Origin: Aradus depressus | Lineage: Eukaryota > Arthropoda > Insecta > Hemiptera > Aradidae | DNA length: 64,000 nt | Reading direction: 5' to 3' | Assembly (NCBI GenBank): GCA_963662175.1 | Contig: OY759221.1 | Span: 34,532,045 to 34,596,044, forward strand | Shown: one piece after another, positions 30,801 to 38,850 of the stretch | Position numbering within the stretch: position 1 is the first letter of the stretch | Layout: the number at the start of each line of letters is the position of its first letter | The notes under the pieces: generated by a model | What the model saw: the letters and a program-made list of their open reading frames with translations, nothing else | What the model was told of the DNA's origin: nothing | Database searches by the model: none | Position numbers and translations under genes: made by a program

Positions 30801-31852
30801 AATGTCCCCAAGGTTCTAAATTAAAGAAATTATTGTTAACATTAAAAGATAAAAAAAAATATGTCGTTCATTATCGAAATTTAAAACAAGCAATGCAAAA
30901 TGGGCTTATTTTAACTAAAATTCATAGGATTTTACAATTTAATCAATCACCTTTTCTAAAGCCATATATAGACTTTAATACTCAGAAACGAAAAGAAGCA
31001 GAAAATGATTTTGAAAAAGAACTATATAAAAATGTTATTAATTCCATGTTTGGAAAAACCATGGAAAATATACGCAAGCGAATTAACTATGAATTAAGTA
31101 GTAATCCAAAGCGAGTGCAAAAACTAATTAATAAACCCACATTTCTTGATAGGGTAATATACAATGAATTTTTATGTGCTATAGAACTGCAGCAGGAATC
31201 TATATTTTTTAATAAACCTATTTATATCGGGTTCAGTGTACTTGAGCTAAGTAAAACATTAATGTATGATTTCCACTATAATATTATTAAAAAAATGTAT
31301 AAAAATAATGTCACCATAATGTATATGGATACAGATGCATTATTTTATGAAATTATATATCCCGAAAAAAGCGGTGATTTTTATAAAGATTTAGTGAGCG
31401 ATCCTGTGTTTATGAATCATTTTGACACTTCAGATTATCCTCCTTCTCACCCATGTTATTCTATAGTTAATAAAAAAATATATGGAAAATTTAAAGATGA
31501 ATGCGCAAGTATTCCAATTTTAAAATATGTTGGCCTTAGATCAAAATTGTATACTTTTATTAAATTTATAAATGAATGTGTATCTAGTGATAAGCTTCCA
31601 ACTATTATGAAAGTTAAAGGCATTAAGAAATCTGTTGTTAAAAAATCAATTACTTTTGATGATTTTCTAAAATGTTTGAATAATCAACATTTAAAATTAA
31701 GAAGAGTTATGAATGTAATACGTTCCCAAAAACATATACTTCAAACACTCTCTGTAAATAAAATAGCTCTAGATTTTAATGATGATAAGCATTATATATG
31801 TGAAAACGGAATTGACACCTTAGCCTATGGGCATTATAAAATTCCAAAATAA
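27830..31852 (+). CDS. Protein-primed family B DNA polymerase (Polinton pPolB)
   Basis: 1340 aa from the ATG at 27830; the open frame extends 10 codons upstream only through GTG/TTG. It replicates the element with a protein primer. Seen in order: a long AT-rich N-terminal extension with an acidic patch (DDSDYSDVDDESDND, ~148-165); a C2H2-like finger from C464/C467; Exo I YADFES (D528, E530); an inserted endonuclease VII-like zinc module (C630, C633, DHDH at ~646-649, C659, C662); Exo II SNYDSHF (~D683); Exo III YLKID (D829). Polymerase motif A is LDANNLYG (D926), motif B KNVINSMFGKT (K1067, N1071), motif C YMDTDALF (D1167, D1169). All catalytic carboxylates are present, so the protein looks intact. 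AATAAA lies at 31891. Confidence 0.97.
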   Translation: MEDIVLSEMEDEMENVKIYNEFVKLKNENIFYLKNSINISSISLVINTYYYKFLHILSNLIGIYKKINISLKVNCEYKNINDNIMYNITYPIKKSIQKIEDIDVTLQNIKSTLHFFDLKNRMQDYVFQKVNNILLIVSPNVDINTLDLTDDSDYSDVDDESDNDESIIVQNANFKKKKDRLQFCNINNKFIEIENAFKCNLQTFYVKNTDSSFKDIQLLLLYYKNEMKHILENALRKHGSIKFNLLLEATYFKPVINEYQNRSFKTNNSILYKETNINNLLLKCFEKLKNEEANYEGQKSGWSLFHIDGIMIRINKFTPLRGSSYLKLPKKLASKKAIINPKNNDIYCFKWAILSRYVNGPHRERVNHRYFALESKFNFSGINFPAPIQQISKFEKNNKVSINIYAYNDNMNIYPLKVTTKEMKNHFDLLLITNNEIFHYAYITSLSKIVRSQITCNTRKIHICKRCLIFFHSKQRLNSHKKECCEHKPVRVIMPDSFNNEINKEYLPILKFKNYHYQYRLPIVIYADFESILKPYSTCLPSETISFTESKQLHEPMSFCIYFVIDESVPELIRSKLPNEPYLYRGLDASKHFIRYIVKMCNYIGQLCSINVKLIMSNEDTHRFENSLKCEMCQRNFSDIWSPVKDHDHLTGQYRSALCSSCNLKRKKQTYIPVIIHGFSNYDSHFIVRELGYDIENIRVIPNTREKYITISKSLNDEMQIRFIDSYRFMPRSLNELAQNCTKDQFYHLQKVFSHNDFPIITRKGIYPYEYTDNWDKLKETQLPPKECFYSSLTDDHISDEDYDYAKTIWSHFNIQNLGEYSDLYLKIDVMLLCDIYENFRQLCIDNYGLDCAHYFSIPGYTFDAMLKFTGVELELLTDYSMYLFLERGIRGGISICNKRYSVANNPYLGHLYDSNKPTSYLMYLDANNLYGWALSQYMPISNFKWRTNLNLNILELPDDSDIGYILEVDIKYPEKLHDEHNDFPFLPINECPQGSKLKKLLLTLKDKKKYVVHYRNLKQAMQNGLILTKIHRILQFNQSPFLKPYIDFNTQKRKEAENDFEKELYKNVINSMFGKTMENIRKRINYELSSNPKRVQKLINKPTFLDRVIYNEFLCAIELQQESIFFNKPIYIGFSVLELSKTLMYDFHYNIIKKMYKNNVTIMYMDTDALFYEIIYPEKSGDFYKDLVSDPVFMNHFDTSDYPPSHPCYSIVNKKIYGKFKDECASIPILKYVGLRSKLYTFIKFINECVSSDKLPTIMKVKGIKKSVVKKSITFDDFLKCLNNQHLKLRRVMNVIRSQKHILQTLSVNKIALDFNDDKHYICENGIDTLAYGHYKIPK

Positions 31853-32246
31853 AATTATTATATACTATCTGTCGCTTTTTCCACAAGTTGAATAAACAAT
31901 GTAAACATTTTGTTAATCTGTGTTTTTCTATTCCTTATTCCTTTTATTTTTTAATGAAAATATATATATTTGAAGAGTGTGTGTTGTTTATTACCTATTT
32001 TTCTTTATTTTTATAATTAAATAGTATGAAGCAGTACAGGTGGTGCAAATGAAATAAAAACAAAAGTTGCTTTTTAGGTTTTTATTGGTAATAAAAGTTA
32101 CAGAAAGCAAAAGAGAAATAATACAAAAAATATTTTATTCATATAAGATTACACAAGAGTTACAAAAAATAGTAAAAAAGTATTAATGTATATATTTTGT
32201 AAATTTTTAAAAACATAAATATAAACGCATTAAAAAGCCAATTCAT
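31853..32246. terminator. Convergent 3' ends of polymerase and capsid units
   Basis: Non-coding AT-rich gap. AATAAA at 31891-31896 serves the plus-strand polymerase transcript. TTTATT at 32081-32086 (AATAAA on minus) can serve the minus-strand capsid transcript. Confidence 0.6.
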
Positions 32247-33455
32247 TTATATAATTTTTTTTATCATGCCGGATAAAGCTGTATACTCTACAATAGCATC
32301 ATGAATTATCAGGCAGTAAACTACTGTGTTTGTTGGAATGTTAGATTTTAATTCGAAATCTATGCGACAGTCTACACTTCCCGTCTTTAACGTTTCATCC
32401 TGTTTACTACAATCAATTACAATTAGCGGTGCCTTAGTTTTAAAAATATCCAAATTCAGAATAGGTTCACTCTCAGTTCCGTTAAACATTTCTTGCATAT
32501 CCGAATACATTTTATACATTATTGTACTATTCCCATTTAAATTATCATAGGGGTAATATTTTGAATTCAAATATAATTTGGCATTTCTGAGAGCACAAAA
32601 ATCAAACTGGCTCATATTTTTATGCTTTGAATTTTTTCGTTCGGTCTGAAATCCTATTATTGCATAGCGAGGCTTCTCCAGCCTCTGGCTTGTTCTTAGT
32701 GTCCATTGGTAAGTATCAGTATCCTTCCAGGTATGTAATTCATACAACTGCCATTTTCGAAAAGGAATTTGTATAGATTCATCACGGTTAACAGTTTTCA
32801 GCAAATTTATTCGAACAATATCAGTGACATCAATGTGTTGCATCTTCCAATTCAATACATTTATAGCGAGATCATAGTCTTGTATTAATTGAGGTACTTC
32901 TACAGTATTATCATTAGTAGACGAACGTAACAAAATAAGTTCCTGCTTCATATTCAATAATATACGATTATAATCCTCAAAAAAACCCATGAGCATTTTT
33001 AGAGGTATAATAAAAGAAAAGGAACCATCATTAGAGAGAAATATCGTTGTCAAGTCTTCATGCCAGCCCATCATGGGTAATTTCATCATTTGACTCTTCT
33101 TGTATGTAACTAAATTTTTTAATAAAGATGTAATGCCAGGGTTTTTTACATTGTCCACGGTTTCTCCATTTATTTCATAACGTATTTCTTCAAACAAGAA
33201 TGCTATTGCATTTGTTATTAGTTTTAATGTAGCATCATATTTCTTATCTTTTCCCAGTAGCCTACCTTCGATGAATATATAACTCGTATGCGGTAGCGTA
33301 TACTTATCCTGTTGTTGAATTGGTATTCTTATTTCATCGTTATTTTTGAATGTACTTGATGCTAATGCAGGATATGTGTGATATTCCGCTCCTGTGATAA
33401 CTTCTTCAAATGTTGCTTTGTCCTTTACTTGCAATACATTGGGAAAGACGCTCAT
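32247..33455 (-). CDS. Polinton major capsid protein (double jelly-roll type)
   Basis: 402 aa. It sits last in the minus-strand structural cluster, where Polintons encode their hexon-like major capsid protein. Sequence features fit: an N-terminal β-rich stretch (FKNNDEIRIPIQQ, TSYIFIEGRLL), then NAIAFLFEEIRYEINGE, a block typical of the invertebrate Polinton capsid family that includes proteins annotated as F54H12.2-like in worms and insects. The C-terminal half carries a second β-rich domain (PLIVIDCSKQ, NTVVYCLIIHD). I assign it on position, length and these blocks; structure prediction would settle it. The ATG overlaps the stop of the 59-aa ORF in an ATGA arrangement. Confidence 0.85.
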   Translation of the reverse strand: MSVFPNVLQVKDKATFEEVITGAEYHTYPALASSTFKNNDEIRIPIQQQDKYTLPHTSYIFIEGRLLGKDKKYDATLKLITNAIAFLFEEIRYEINGETVDNVKNPGITSLLKNLVTYKKSQMMKLPMMGWHEDLTTIFLSNDGSFSFIIPLKMLMGFFEDYNRILLNMKQELILLRSSTNDNTVEVPQLIQDYDLAINVLNWKMQHIDVTDIVRINLLKTVNRDESIQIPFRKWQLYELHTWKDTDTYQWTLRTSQRLEKPRYAIIGFQTERKNSKHKNMSQFDFCALRNAKLYLNSKYYPYDNLNGNSTIMYKMYSDMQEMFNGTESEPILNLDIFKTKAPLIVIDCSKQDETLKTGSVDCRIDFELKSNIPTNTVVYCLIIHDAIVEYTALSGMIKKII

Positions 33456-33631
33456 GATTGTGCCGTGGATACAATGTATCCTAAAGAGTGTAGAAACTGC
33501 CGATTCTTAGGGGTTAAATATTTCTGCTGATGATTCCTTTGATCAGGATGCAGTAATCTTGATTCCGCAAAGTTTTGAGTATTAATGACCGTTTGTCCTA
33601 ATGCTTTTTGGCTTTTAAAAACTAACCCCAT
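33452..33631 (-). CDS. Small 59-aa Polinton ORF between minor and major capsid genes
   Basis: ATG at 33631, TGA at 33452-33454, below the usual 60-codon cut-off. It fills the gap between the minor capsid gene (15 nt upstream) and the major capsid gene (4-nt ATGA overlap), leaving no unused sequence. The protein starts MGLVFKSQKALGQ and ends LTPKNRQFLHSLGYIVSTA. An LTxxNxxFLxSLG-type ending occurs, to my recollection, in small proteins encoded beside Polinton capsid genes. Perfect packing between two structural genes supports it being real, perhaps a capsid cement or assembly factor (inference). Confidence 0.7.
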   Translation of the reverse strand: MGLVFKSQKALGQTVINTQNFAESRLLHPDQRNHQQKYLTPKNRQFLHSLGYIVSTAQS

Positions 33632-33646
33632 CCCTTCTTTTCTGCC

Positions 33647-34387
33647 CTAAATGCGCTTCAATTGTAAATAAATCAGCGAGTATTCGTTCTGGAAATCGAT
33701 TAATTTCCCGTTTTGATTTTCAATTCTTAATTCTATTTTTTCAATTTTTGTTGTATTCAGTGGATAAAAAACAATATTCTTAGGTATTTCTATTATTTTG
33801 TAACCACTGCCAACGTTCGGAGTGAACTGATGAATAATATGATCTTCAATACCGTTTTTATAGGAACCTCGAGCAATGTTACATACGAACCGTATAACGT
33901 TCACAGAAGTAATATTTATATTGTTTTCAGAGACGTGCCATTTATTAGGTTTCAATAGGACATTTTTGAAGCCTAATAGGGGGGCAATAGTATTCAATTT
34001 CTTAAAATCTATCCATTTATTAGATAAAATTTCGCATTTTGCTGTTGTCTTATCAACACGAATACGTAGCTGAACATCATCTACTAAATTACTACTTGTT
34101 AAATATCTTTCAATTTCATTGTTTAGCCTTGATTCGATGTCACTAATTTCATACGCCCCTGTAGGAAGTTTAACTGCATGCGCCCGAATTTTACCAACAT
34201 TTTCTTCAGGATTTTCATCATAAAAGTATAATTTATTATTTTTCCCTTCCACCACATTGGGAATTGTATTGTACCCGAAGAAATTGACAAATCCTACATA
34301 CCAACCTCCTTCACTTAAATCTATTGGTTCATCAAAATAACTAGTGAGGAAAGAGGTACGCCCATCTAGAAAAAATCCAAAGGACAT
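33647..34387 (-). CDS. Polinton minor capsid protein (penton-like, single jelly-roll)
   Basis: 246 aa, the expected size. The N-terminus MSFGFFLDGRTSFLTSYFDEP and the blocks VKLPTGAYEISDIESRLNN and LNTIAPLLGFKN match the pattern I know for Polinton/adintovirus penton-like proteins (a 'LPxGxYEIxDIE' strand and a 'xxxPLLGF' strand). It would occupy capsid vertices. Lies 24 nt after the protease gene and 15 nt before the 59-aa ORF, as part of a tightly packed block. No breaks are seen. Confidence 0.85.
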   Translation of the reverse strand: MSFGFFLDGRTSFLTSYFDEPIDLSEGGWYVGFVNFFGYNTIPNVVEGKNNKLYFYDENPEENVGKIRAHAVKLPTGAYEISDIESRLNNEIERYLTSSNLVDDVQLRIRVDKTTAKCEILSNKWIDFKKLNTIAPLLGFKNVLLKPNKWHVSENNINITSVNVIRFVCNIARGSYKNGIEDHIIHQFTPNVGSGYKIIEIPKNIVFYPLNTTKIEKIELRIENQNGKLIDFQNEYSLIYLQLKRI

Positions 34388-34411
34388 TGTTACTCTAACA
34401 CTTAACTTCAG

Positions 34412-34780
34412 CTAATGACTGAATGACCAAAGAAATTGCAAACATAAATGCCCGCAATTTGACGTATTTGGTTTTTGATAACGCTTATGATTGTAATAGA
34501 TTTCAGCATGAGGCCCTAAAAACTTTATTAACTCCAAAGGAGGCCTAAGATTTCCAAAACTATCAAAATATTGTATTTTGTTCTCAAGTTTAAAATAACA
34601 CACCCAATGTGTGCCAGGACCATTTGTGCCATCTAAATTAATTATAGCAGACTCTAATTTTTTAGCAGTTTTTGGTAACGCGTCCCTCATAAACACCCCC
34701 CTAAAATATTTAATACCCAATTTTTTGGCGTATAGCATTAAATCAAAATTACTTAAAGCTCGTTGTGGAATACTCTCCAT
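34412..34780 (-). CDS. Adenain-like cysteine protease (capsid maturation)
   Basis: 122 aa, short but catalytically complete. His58 lies in THWVCYF, Asp73 in YFDSFGN, Gln102 in YQKPNTSNCG and the nucleophile Cys109 in NCGHLCLQFL. The order His, Asp/Glu, Gln, Cys is that of the adenovirus protease/C5 family, which cleaves capsid precursors during maturation. The start codon overlaps the PLA2 stop as TAATG, suggesting coupled translation from one transcript. Confidence 0.94.
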   Translation of the reverse strand: MESIPQRALSNFDLMLYAKKLGIKYFRGVFMRDALPKTAKKLESAIINLDGTNGPGTHWVCYFKLENKIQYFDSFGNLRPPLELIKFLGPHAEIYYNHKRYQKPNTSNCGHLCLQFLWSFSH

Positions 34781-35259
34781 TATTCGGTGTTTTTTTTTAC
34801 CACAACATCATAAACACCGCGTTTTTTCTTTTTTGCAATACCATTTAAATTACTCCTTATAATTTTTTTCGGCTTCCCCCCCTTTTTTTTACCCCTTTTG
34901 GTTTTTAAACCAGATCCAATTTTACTTTTTGCTTTCATAATGTTGGTAACCACCCAAGCAGCAGATTTTTCGCCTATACTAGAATCAGGTGCTTTAACGC
35001 GCTCCCAAGCAGTTTCAGCCAATGTTTTATCTGCAGCAGCTCTTCTTGCTGATTCTTTAAATTTAGAATAAGCTATGTCATGTTGTTTACAAGCAGCATC
35101 TAATTTATTAATTCCGGTGTCCCCCCGCTTCAATCTTTTTTCAAGTTTAGTTCCCGGCCCACAAAATTGATATCCTCCAGGAATATGTAATTATACAGGT
35201 AATTTGTCAATAACCCGATTCACAATATCTCCGAAAATACCACTTCCTCTTCTTTGCAT
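34780..35259 (-). pseudogene. Phospholipase A2 domain protein interrupted by an early stop
   Basis: The frame from ATG 35259 to TAA 34780-34782 would give ~159 aa, but codon 23 (35191-35193) is TAA. The N-terminal 22 codons encode MQRRGSGIFGDIVNRVIDKL. After the stop come the calcium-loop motif YQFCGPGTKL (~30-39), the catalytic HD pair in CKQHDIAY (H60, D61) and a downstream Asp near residue 77. A Lys/Arg-rich tail follows (TKRGKKKGGKPKK). Parvovirus-type PLA2 domains are known in Polintons and help virions breach endosomes. Translation from the internal ATG at 35133 would keep the HD pair but lose the calcium loop. Either readthrough, sequencing error or a genuine null. Confidence 0.85.
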
Positions 35260-35328
35260 TTTTTTACTCGACTATTAACTGTAATTAGTAAAAATAATTT
35301 GCTATGTTTAAATCTACTTAGTGAATGA

Positions 35329-36594
35329 TTAGTTTTTCTTTTGTCTCCCTATTATTATACCTGCTTCTTCCAATTCTTCAATAATCGATTGAATTTCATT
35401 TCCATGGCCTGTATGTCCAGCTTTCTGCGAGGCTACCAATACTTGTAAACGTTCACACAATTCATTAACATCATCATAATAAATATAATTCGGCTTTTTA
35501 TCGGTAACAGTCATCATTCCACTTCCTAACGACATTTCCATATCATTATCACTGCTATAATCATGAATGGACCGACGATATCGAGACTTAGGTTTTTCTC
35601 TTGGTGTTACCTTTTTGTTTGGGAAAAGTTTTGCTATAATATTAATATATTTATAACCCCTGTTCGTTTTAATTCTTTTCGTAGCTGAATTACCTTGTCT
35701 GTGGGCGTTTGTATTTTTTAAAATATCTGCATAGACCTCAAGGTCGTTATCTGTATATAGGTACTCATTAGGCCGAGATTTAAACAGAAGTTCATATAAG
35801 CCAGGAGATCCTTCATATTTAACATTGTTAATAATGAAATCGTCCTCTTCTAATTCGATTTGTGAATCTCCAATTATAAATTTATCCCCATCGATACGGA
35901 CCCCATACACCTTATCTACATTGTCCTCCTTAATGAGTTCGATGAAATATTTCTTTGATATTTTCCCCTTGAAGTTTTCTTTTATCCATTTAACAGCTTT
36001 ATTTTTACCTTCGTCCGATTCTAGCTCTAACATAGGATAAGACGATTCAAAAACTTCTTCATCTTCGTTATTATCATTGGTACTATCTTCATTTATTGAC
36101 TCGGCTTCCATGTTATTATCACTCTCTGATTCTGTGTCCATAGGACTTTCAGGTATGAATGGGGCACGCTTGGATAATATCTCTTCTTCATCAGTAATTT
36201 TTCTTTTGTTTGCAGAACGCCGTTGAGCTTTATTTGTAAATGTAGGCTGCTTTTTTAACGATTCATTTTCTCTCTTAACTCCTCGACTCAATAGTACTTT
36301 ACTAGGTTTAGGGTATTCATCATTAAGAATATTTTCTATTTCCTCTTTACCAGCGGTTCTTTTCTTGGCACTTTCATTCGGTTTTTTCACATAAGAAATA
36401 ATATTAGTATCTACATCTCTTTTCCTTTTCAGAGGATTAGACGATGCTTCAATAATTGCAGTTGTAATTGGTTTAAATTTTTTCTCGTACAGCTCCTCCG
36501 TTTCCATAACATCGTGTTGGAGGGCACGATGCTTTTTTTTAATATCTTCACTGATTTTTTTAATTTCCTGAGTGATCTTCTCTTGGTTATTCAT
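35329..36594 (-). CDS. Conserved-type Polinton protein, 421 aa, function unknown
   Basis: Starts at ATG 36594; the frame runs three codons further through TTG. N-terminal ~60 residues are a predicted coiled coil (KITQEIKKISEDIKKKHRALQ). A basic region with several NLS-like strings follows (NPLKRKRD, KRKITDEEE), then an acidic stretch (~150-185). A folded domain follows (~190-345) reading GSPGLYELLFKSRP and ILKNTNAHRQGNSATKR. I associate that last block with a domain common in arthropod Polinton-derived proteins (probably the one catalogued as DUF8207; from memory). Position between the pX-like and PLA2 genes suggests a virion or core protein. Possible core or scaffold role is inference. Confidence 0.8.
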   Translation of the reverse strand: MNNQEKITQEIKKISEDIKKKHRALQHDVMETEELYEKKFKPITTAIIEASSNPLKRKRDVDTNIISYVKKPNESAKKRTAGKEEIENILNDEYPKPSKVLLSRGVKRENESLKKQPTFTNKAQRRSANKRKITDEEEILSKRAPFIPESPMDTESESDNNMEAESINEDSTNDNNEDEEVFESSYPMLELESDEGKNKAVKWIKENFKGKISKKYFIELIKEDNVDKVYGVRIDGDKFIIGDSQIELEEDDFIINNVKYEGSPGLYELLFKSRPNEYLYTDNDLEVYADILKNTNAHRQGNSATKRIKTNRGYKYINIIAKLFPNKKVTPREKPKSRYRRSIHDYSSDNDMEMSLGSGMMTVTDKKPNYIYYDDVNELCERLQVLVASQKAGHTGHGNEIQSIIEELEEAGIIIGRQKKN

Positions 36595-36636
36595 GACTAG
36601 CAAATAAAGAACGCCTGTAATACCTCACTTTATTTA

Positions 36637-36948
36637 TTACTTTTTATTATGCTTCCTCCTTCTCCTCTTCTTTGTATTTACATTGATATTTATACCTTTA
36701 CCACCAAATTGGGTTTCACCATAAGGCCACGGATTTAAATAAACACCCTTTCCGTTTTTTTTATTTTTTCTAAAAGCATTGATTAAACTTGAGGTGCCTC
36801 CCATAAGGCTCCCTAAAGCAGAAATACCTGCTATAATAGGCACTAAAGGTAGAGCACCACCTTTTTTCTTTATTTTTTTAGGATGTTTCAAATTATATAT
36901 TTTTCTTTTTGATAAAGTGCATTTTTTAGATTTTTTTCGCTTTGCCAT
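36637..36948 (-). CDS. pX/µ-like virion core peptide
   Basis: 103 aa. Very basic N-terminus (MAKRKKSKKCTLSKRK) and C-terminus (KKRRRRKHNKK) flank a hydrophobic Gly-Ala segment GGALPLVPIIAGISALGSLM (~30-49). The GG-x-LPxxPIIA pattern is that of the adenovirus pX precursor C-terminus and of adintovirus/Polinton homologues, which bind packaged DNA and may disrupt membranes. It has its own ATG and lies 42 nt before the next gene. Confidence 0.75.
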   Translation of the reverse strand: MAKRKKSKKCTLSKRKIYNLKHPKKIKKKGGALPLVPIIAGISALGSLMGGTSSLINAFRKNKKNGKGVYLNPWPYGETQFGGKGININVNTKKRRRRKHNKK

Positions 36949-37041
36949 TATTGTTTATTTGCACGCTAACAACTGTCTTTACCTCTCTTTTTAGCTGACC
37001 AAATTATACTGATTGATTTTATGCAAAGGTTTTTCCTTTAT

Positions 37042-37809
37042 TTATAATTTCTTATTCAATGGAGGTATAATTAAGAAAGTATCAAAACTAGATCTATAAC
37101 GTCCATTGTTTATACAACGTTCTTTATCTATTACTAGGAAACCATTACCGGCACAGTTCCATGCCTTTAAACATATGTCTCTAAATTTATTAAATGTCAT
37201 GTCACTGTTCACATGATCATCATAAATGTGCCGTAAATTCCGATCGTCCTGTTTGAACGCTACCAGCAGATTAACATTATCACGAATCAGTTGTTTAGGA
37301 ATACTACTATATGTTTGGCCCAATAAAAAAACATCTATATCCTTATGGCGAGCCGTAGTAAAATAATTCCGTATATTATTCTGTCGTTCACATGCAATGT
37401 CATCAAAAATGAAAATAGACCTGGTTTTAGCTTCATTCATTGAAAATACTTCATCATTTTCTGAGAACTCATAATACCCTATACATTTCACTTTATCTGT
37501 TAAAATATGTTTCAATAATTTATATTTAGGCTGGTATAGAGACTTGGAAAAAATATAGACATTTTCAAAACGTAGCCCATTTTCATTAAACAGTAAATTC
37601 AACATCAAATTAGTTTTTCCTGAATTAGATGGTCCACAAATTATACACCTAATATTTGAAGGTAATAAATTACCATGCCGTTTAAATTTCGTGGTCATAT
37701 TTGTTTTTTCACAACTTAATTTATCAAAATTTACAATGTTCAATTTTTGCTTTTGTTTAATAGTCTTTATACAGGGCTCCATACTATATGAAAGAAGTAA
37801 ACTATCCAT
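37042..37809 (-). CDS. Packaging ATPase (HerA/FtsK superfamily, A32-like)
   Basis: 255 aa from ATG 37809. An alternative ATG at 37782 would shorten it by nine residues, and the open frame upstream overlaps integrase only through a TTG. Walker A GPSNSGKT (59-66), Walker B IFIFDD (Asp136-Asp137), and a downstream GQT motif (FLLGQTYSS) typical of viral genome-packaging ATPases. It would pump DNA into capsids. Only 10 nt separate it from the integrase stop. A TATATAA lies just upstream inside the integrase tail (37820-37826 region), which could allow separate transcription. Confidence 0.95.
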   Translation of the reverse strand: MDSLLLSYSMEPCIKTIKQKQKLNIVNFDKLSCEKTNMTTKFKRHGNLLPSNIRCIICGPSNSGKTNLMLNLLFNENGLRFENVYIFSKSLYQPKYKLLKHILTDKVKCIGYYEFSENDEVFSMNEAKTRSIFIFDDIACERQNNIRNYFTTARHKDIDVFLLGQTYSSIPKQLIRDNVNLLVAFKQDDRNLRHIYDDHVNSDMTFNKFRDICLKAWNCAGNGFLVIDKERCINNGRYRSSFDTFLIIPPLNKKL

Positions 37810-37819
37810 AGGCTGGCAT

Positions 37820-38755
37820 TTATATAATGGCGCTTCTAGGAATCCAAGAATCAAATTTAGGGTTCATACCAAGCCATCTGACATATACTTTATCCTTTTT
37901 TGATTTTAATACTTTTTCTACTAAATATAAATCACCGTATTTCACTTTACTCAATTCTTGCTCGTAAAACCCCCCTTTTAAAATATCGCTATTCCAATCT
38001 GACAATGTGTATGTAATAGGGTAGGTTTGGTTAATTTTATATATGTTGAATATCTCATTAGTCCAATTAGGTTTATAACCTTTTGTAAATATCCTTTTTT
38101 CTCGGCTTATCCTAACCTTATCATTAACTTTAAACTTTGGCTTATTTTTACTAAATTGTCTAATTTTTACTTTTAAGTTATTGCTAATTCGCTTTAAAAC
38201 TTCTTTCTCGTTTTCACTATTTACTTCATTCGGCCTCATTCCAATAGTTCTATGCAATGTATTATTGTATTGCTTTACCAAATCAAATAGACTATTAATC
38301 CACTTAAAATTTCCTTGTTCAGTAAATTTACACCACATATTTGACTTTAAAGTCCGATTAAACCGTTCAACAATGGACGCCTTTTTACCAGAAAAAGTAG
38401 AATAATGATTTACATTGAAAGATGTTAATAACTTTTTCACGAATCGGTTATACCACTCCTTACCTTCATCAGTCTGAAAGTGCTTCATAGAATGCTTCTT
38501 AAGTATAGGTTTTAGAGCTTTTACAATTTCAGAACTACTTTTATTTTTCAAAGGAACTGCATAAGCAAATTTACTGAAACAATTTATTATAGTCATTATA
38601 TACTTATAACCCTGATTATATTTCGAATATGGAATCATTTCCACAAGATCTCCTTGATACAAATCATTTATTCCTTTTATCTCTACGGTTCGAGTTGGAA
38701 AATATTTCCTTTTTTGCTTATGCAATTCTTTAGCTAATTCTGCTCTCACACCCAT
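37820..38755 (-). CDS. Retroviral-type integrase with C-terminal chromodomain
   Basis: 311 aa, ATG at 38755. Starts directly with MGVRAELAKELHKQKRKYF, the usual N-terminus of arthropod Polinton integrases. Catalytic core: D36 (YQGDLVEM), D96 (FQTDEGKEW), E130 (IVERFN), with 33 residues between the last two. An SH3-like basic region follows (VNDKVRISREKRIFTKGY). A chromodomain closes the protein (YLVEKVLKSKKDKVYVRWLGM, FDSWIP). It cuts and joins the terminal repeats; the chromodomain could steer integration to marked chromatin. Looks intact. Confidence 0.97.
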   Translation of the reverse strand: MGVRAELAKELHKQKRKYFPTRTVEIKGINDLYQGDLVEMIPYSKYNQGYKYIMTIINCFSKFAYAVPLKNKSSSEIVKALKPILKKHSMKHFQTDEGKEWYNRFVKKLLTSFNVNHYSTFSGKKASIVERFNRTLKSNMWCKFTEQGNFKWINSLFDLVKQYNNTLHRTIGMRPNEVNSENEKEVLKRISNNLKVKIRQFSKNKPKFKVNDKVRISREKRIFTKGYKPNWTNEIFNIYKINQTYPITYTLSDWNSDILKGGFYEQELSKVKYGDLYLVEKVLKSKKDKVYVRWLGMNPKFDSWIPRSAII

Positions 38756-38769
38756 CTCTTAACTAATAC

Positions 38770-38801
38770 TGGATTCTTCATACAAAACATATTATCTTAT
38801 A
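38770..38801 (-). promoter_or_regulatory. Candidate core promoter of the integrase gene
   Basis: Minus strand TTATAAGATA (about 38792-38802) followed ~30 nt later by TCCAGTA (about 38767-38773), an initiator-like string 15 nt before the ATG. Confidence 0.35.
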
Positions 38802-38850
38802 AATGATAATAGGATGAATAAAAAACAAAAATAGTGTAACAAATAATTTA

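Noticed and set aside
37820..38755. Integrase as part of an LTR retrotransposon
   Set aside because: No gag, RT or LTRs nearby; start motif, chromodomain and gene neighbourhood are those of a Polinton.
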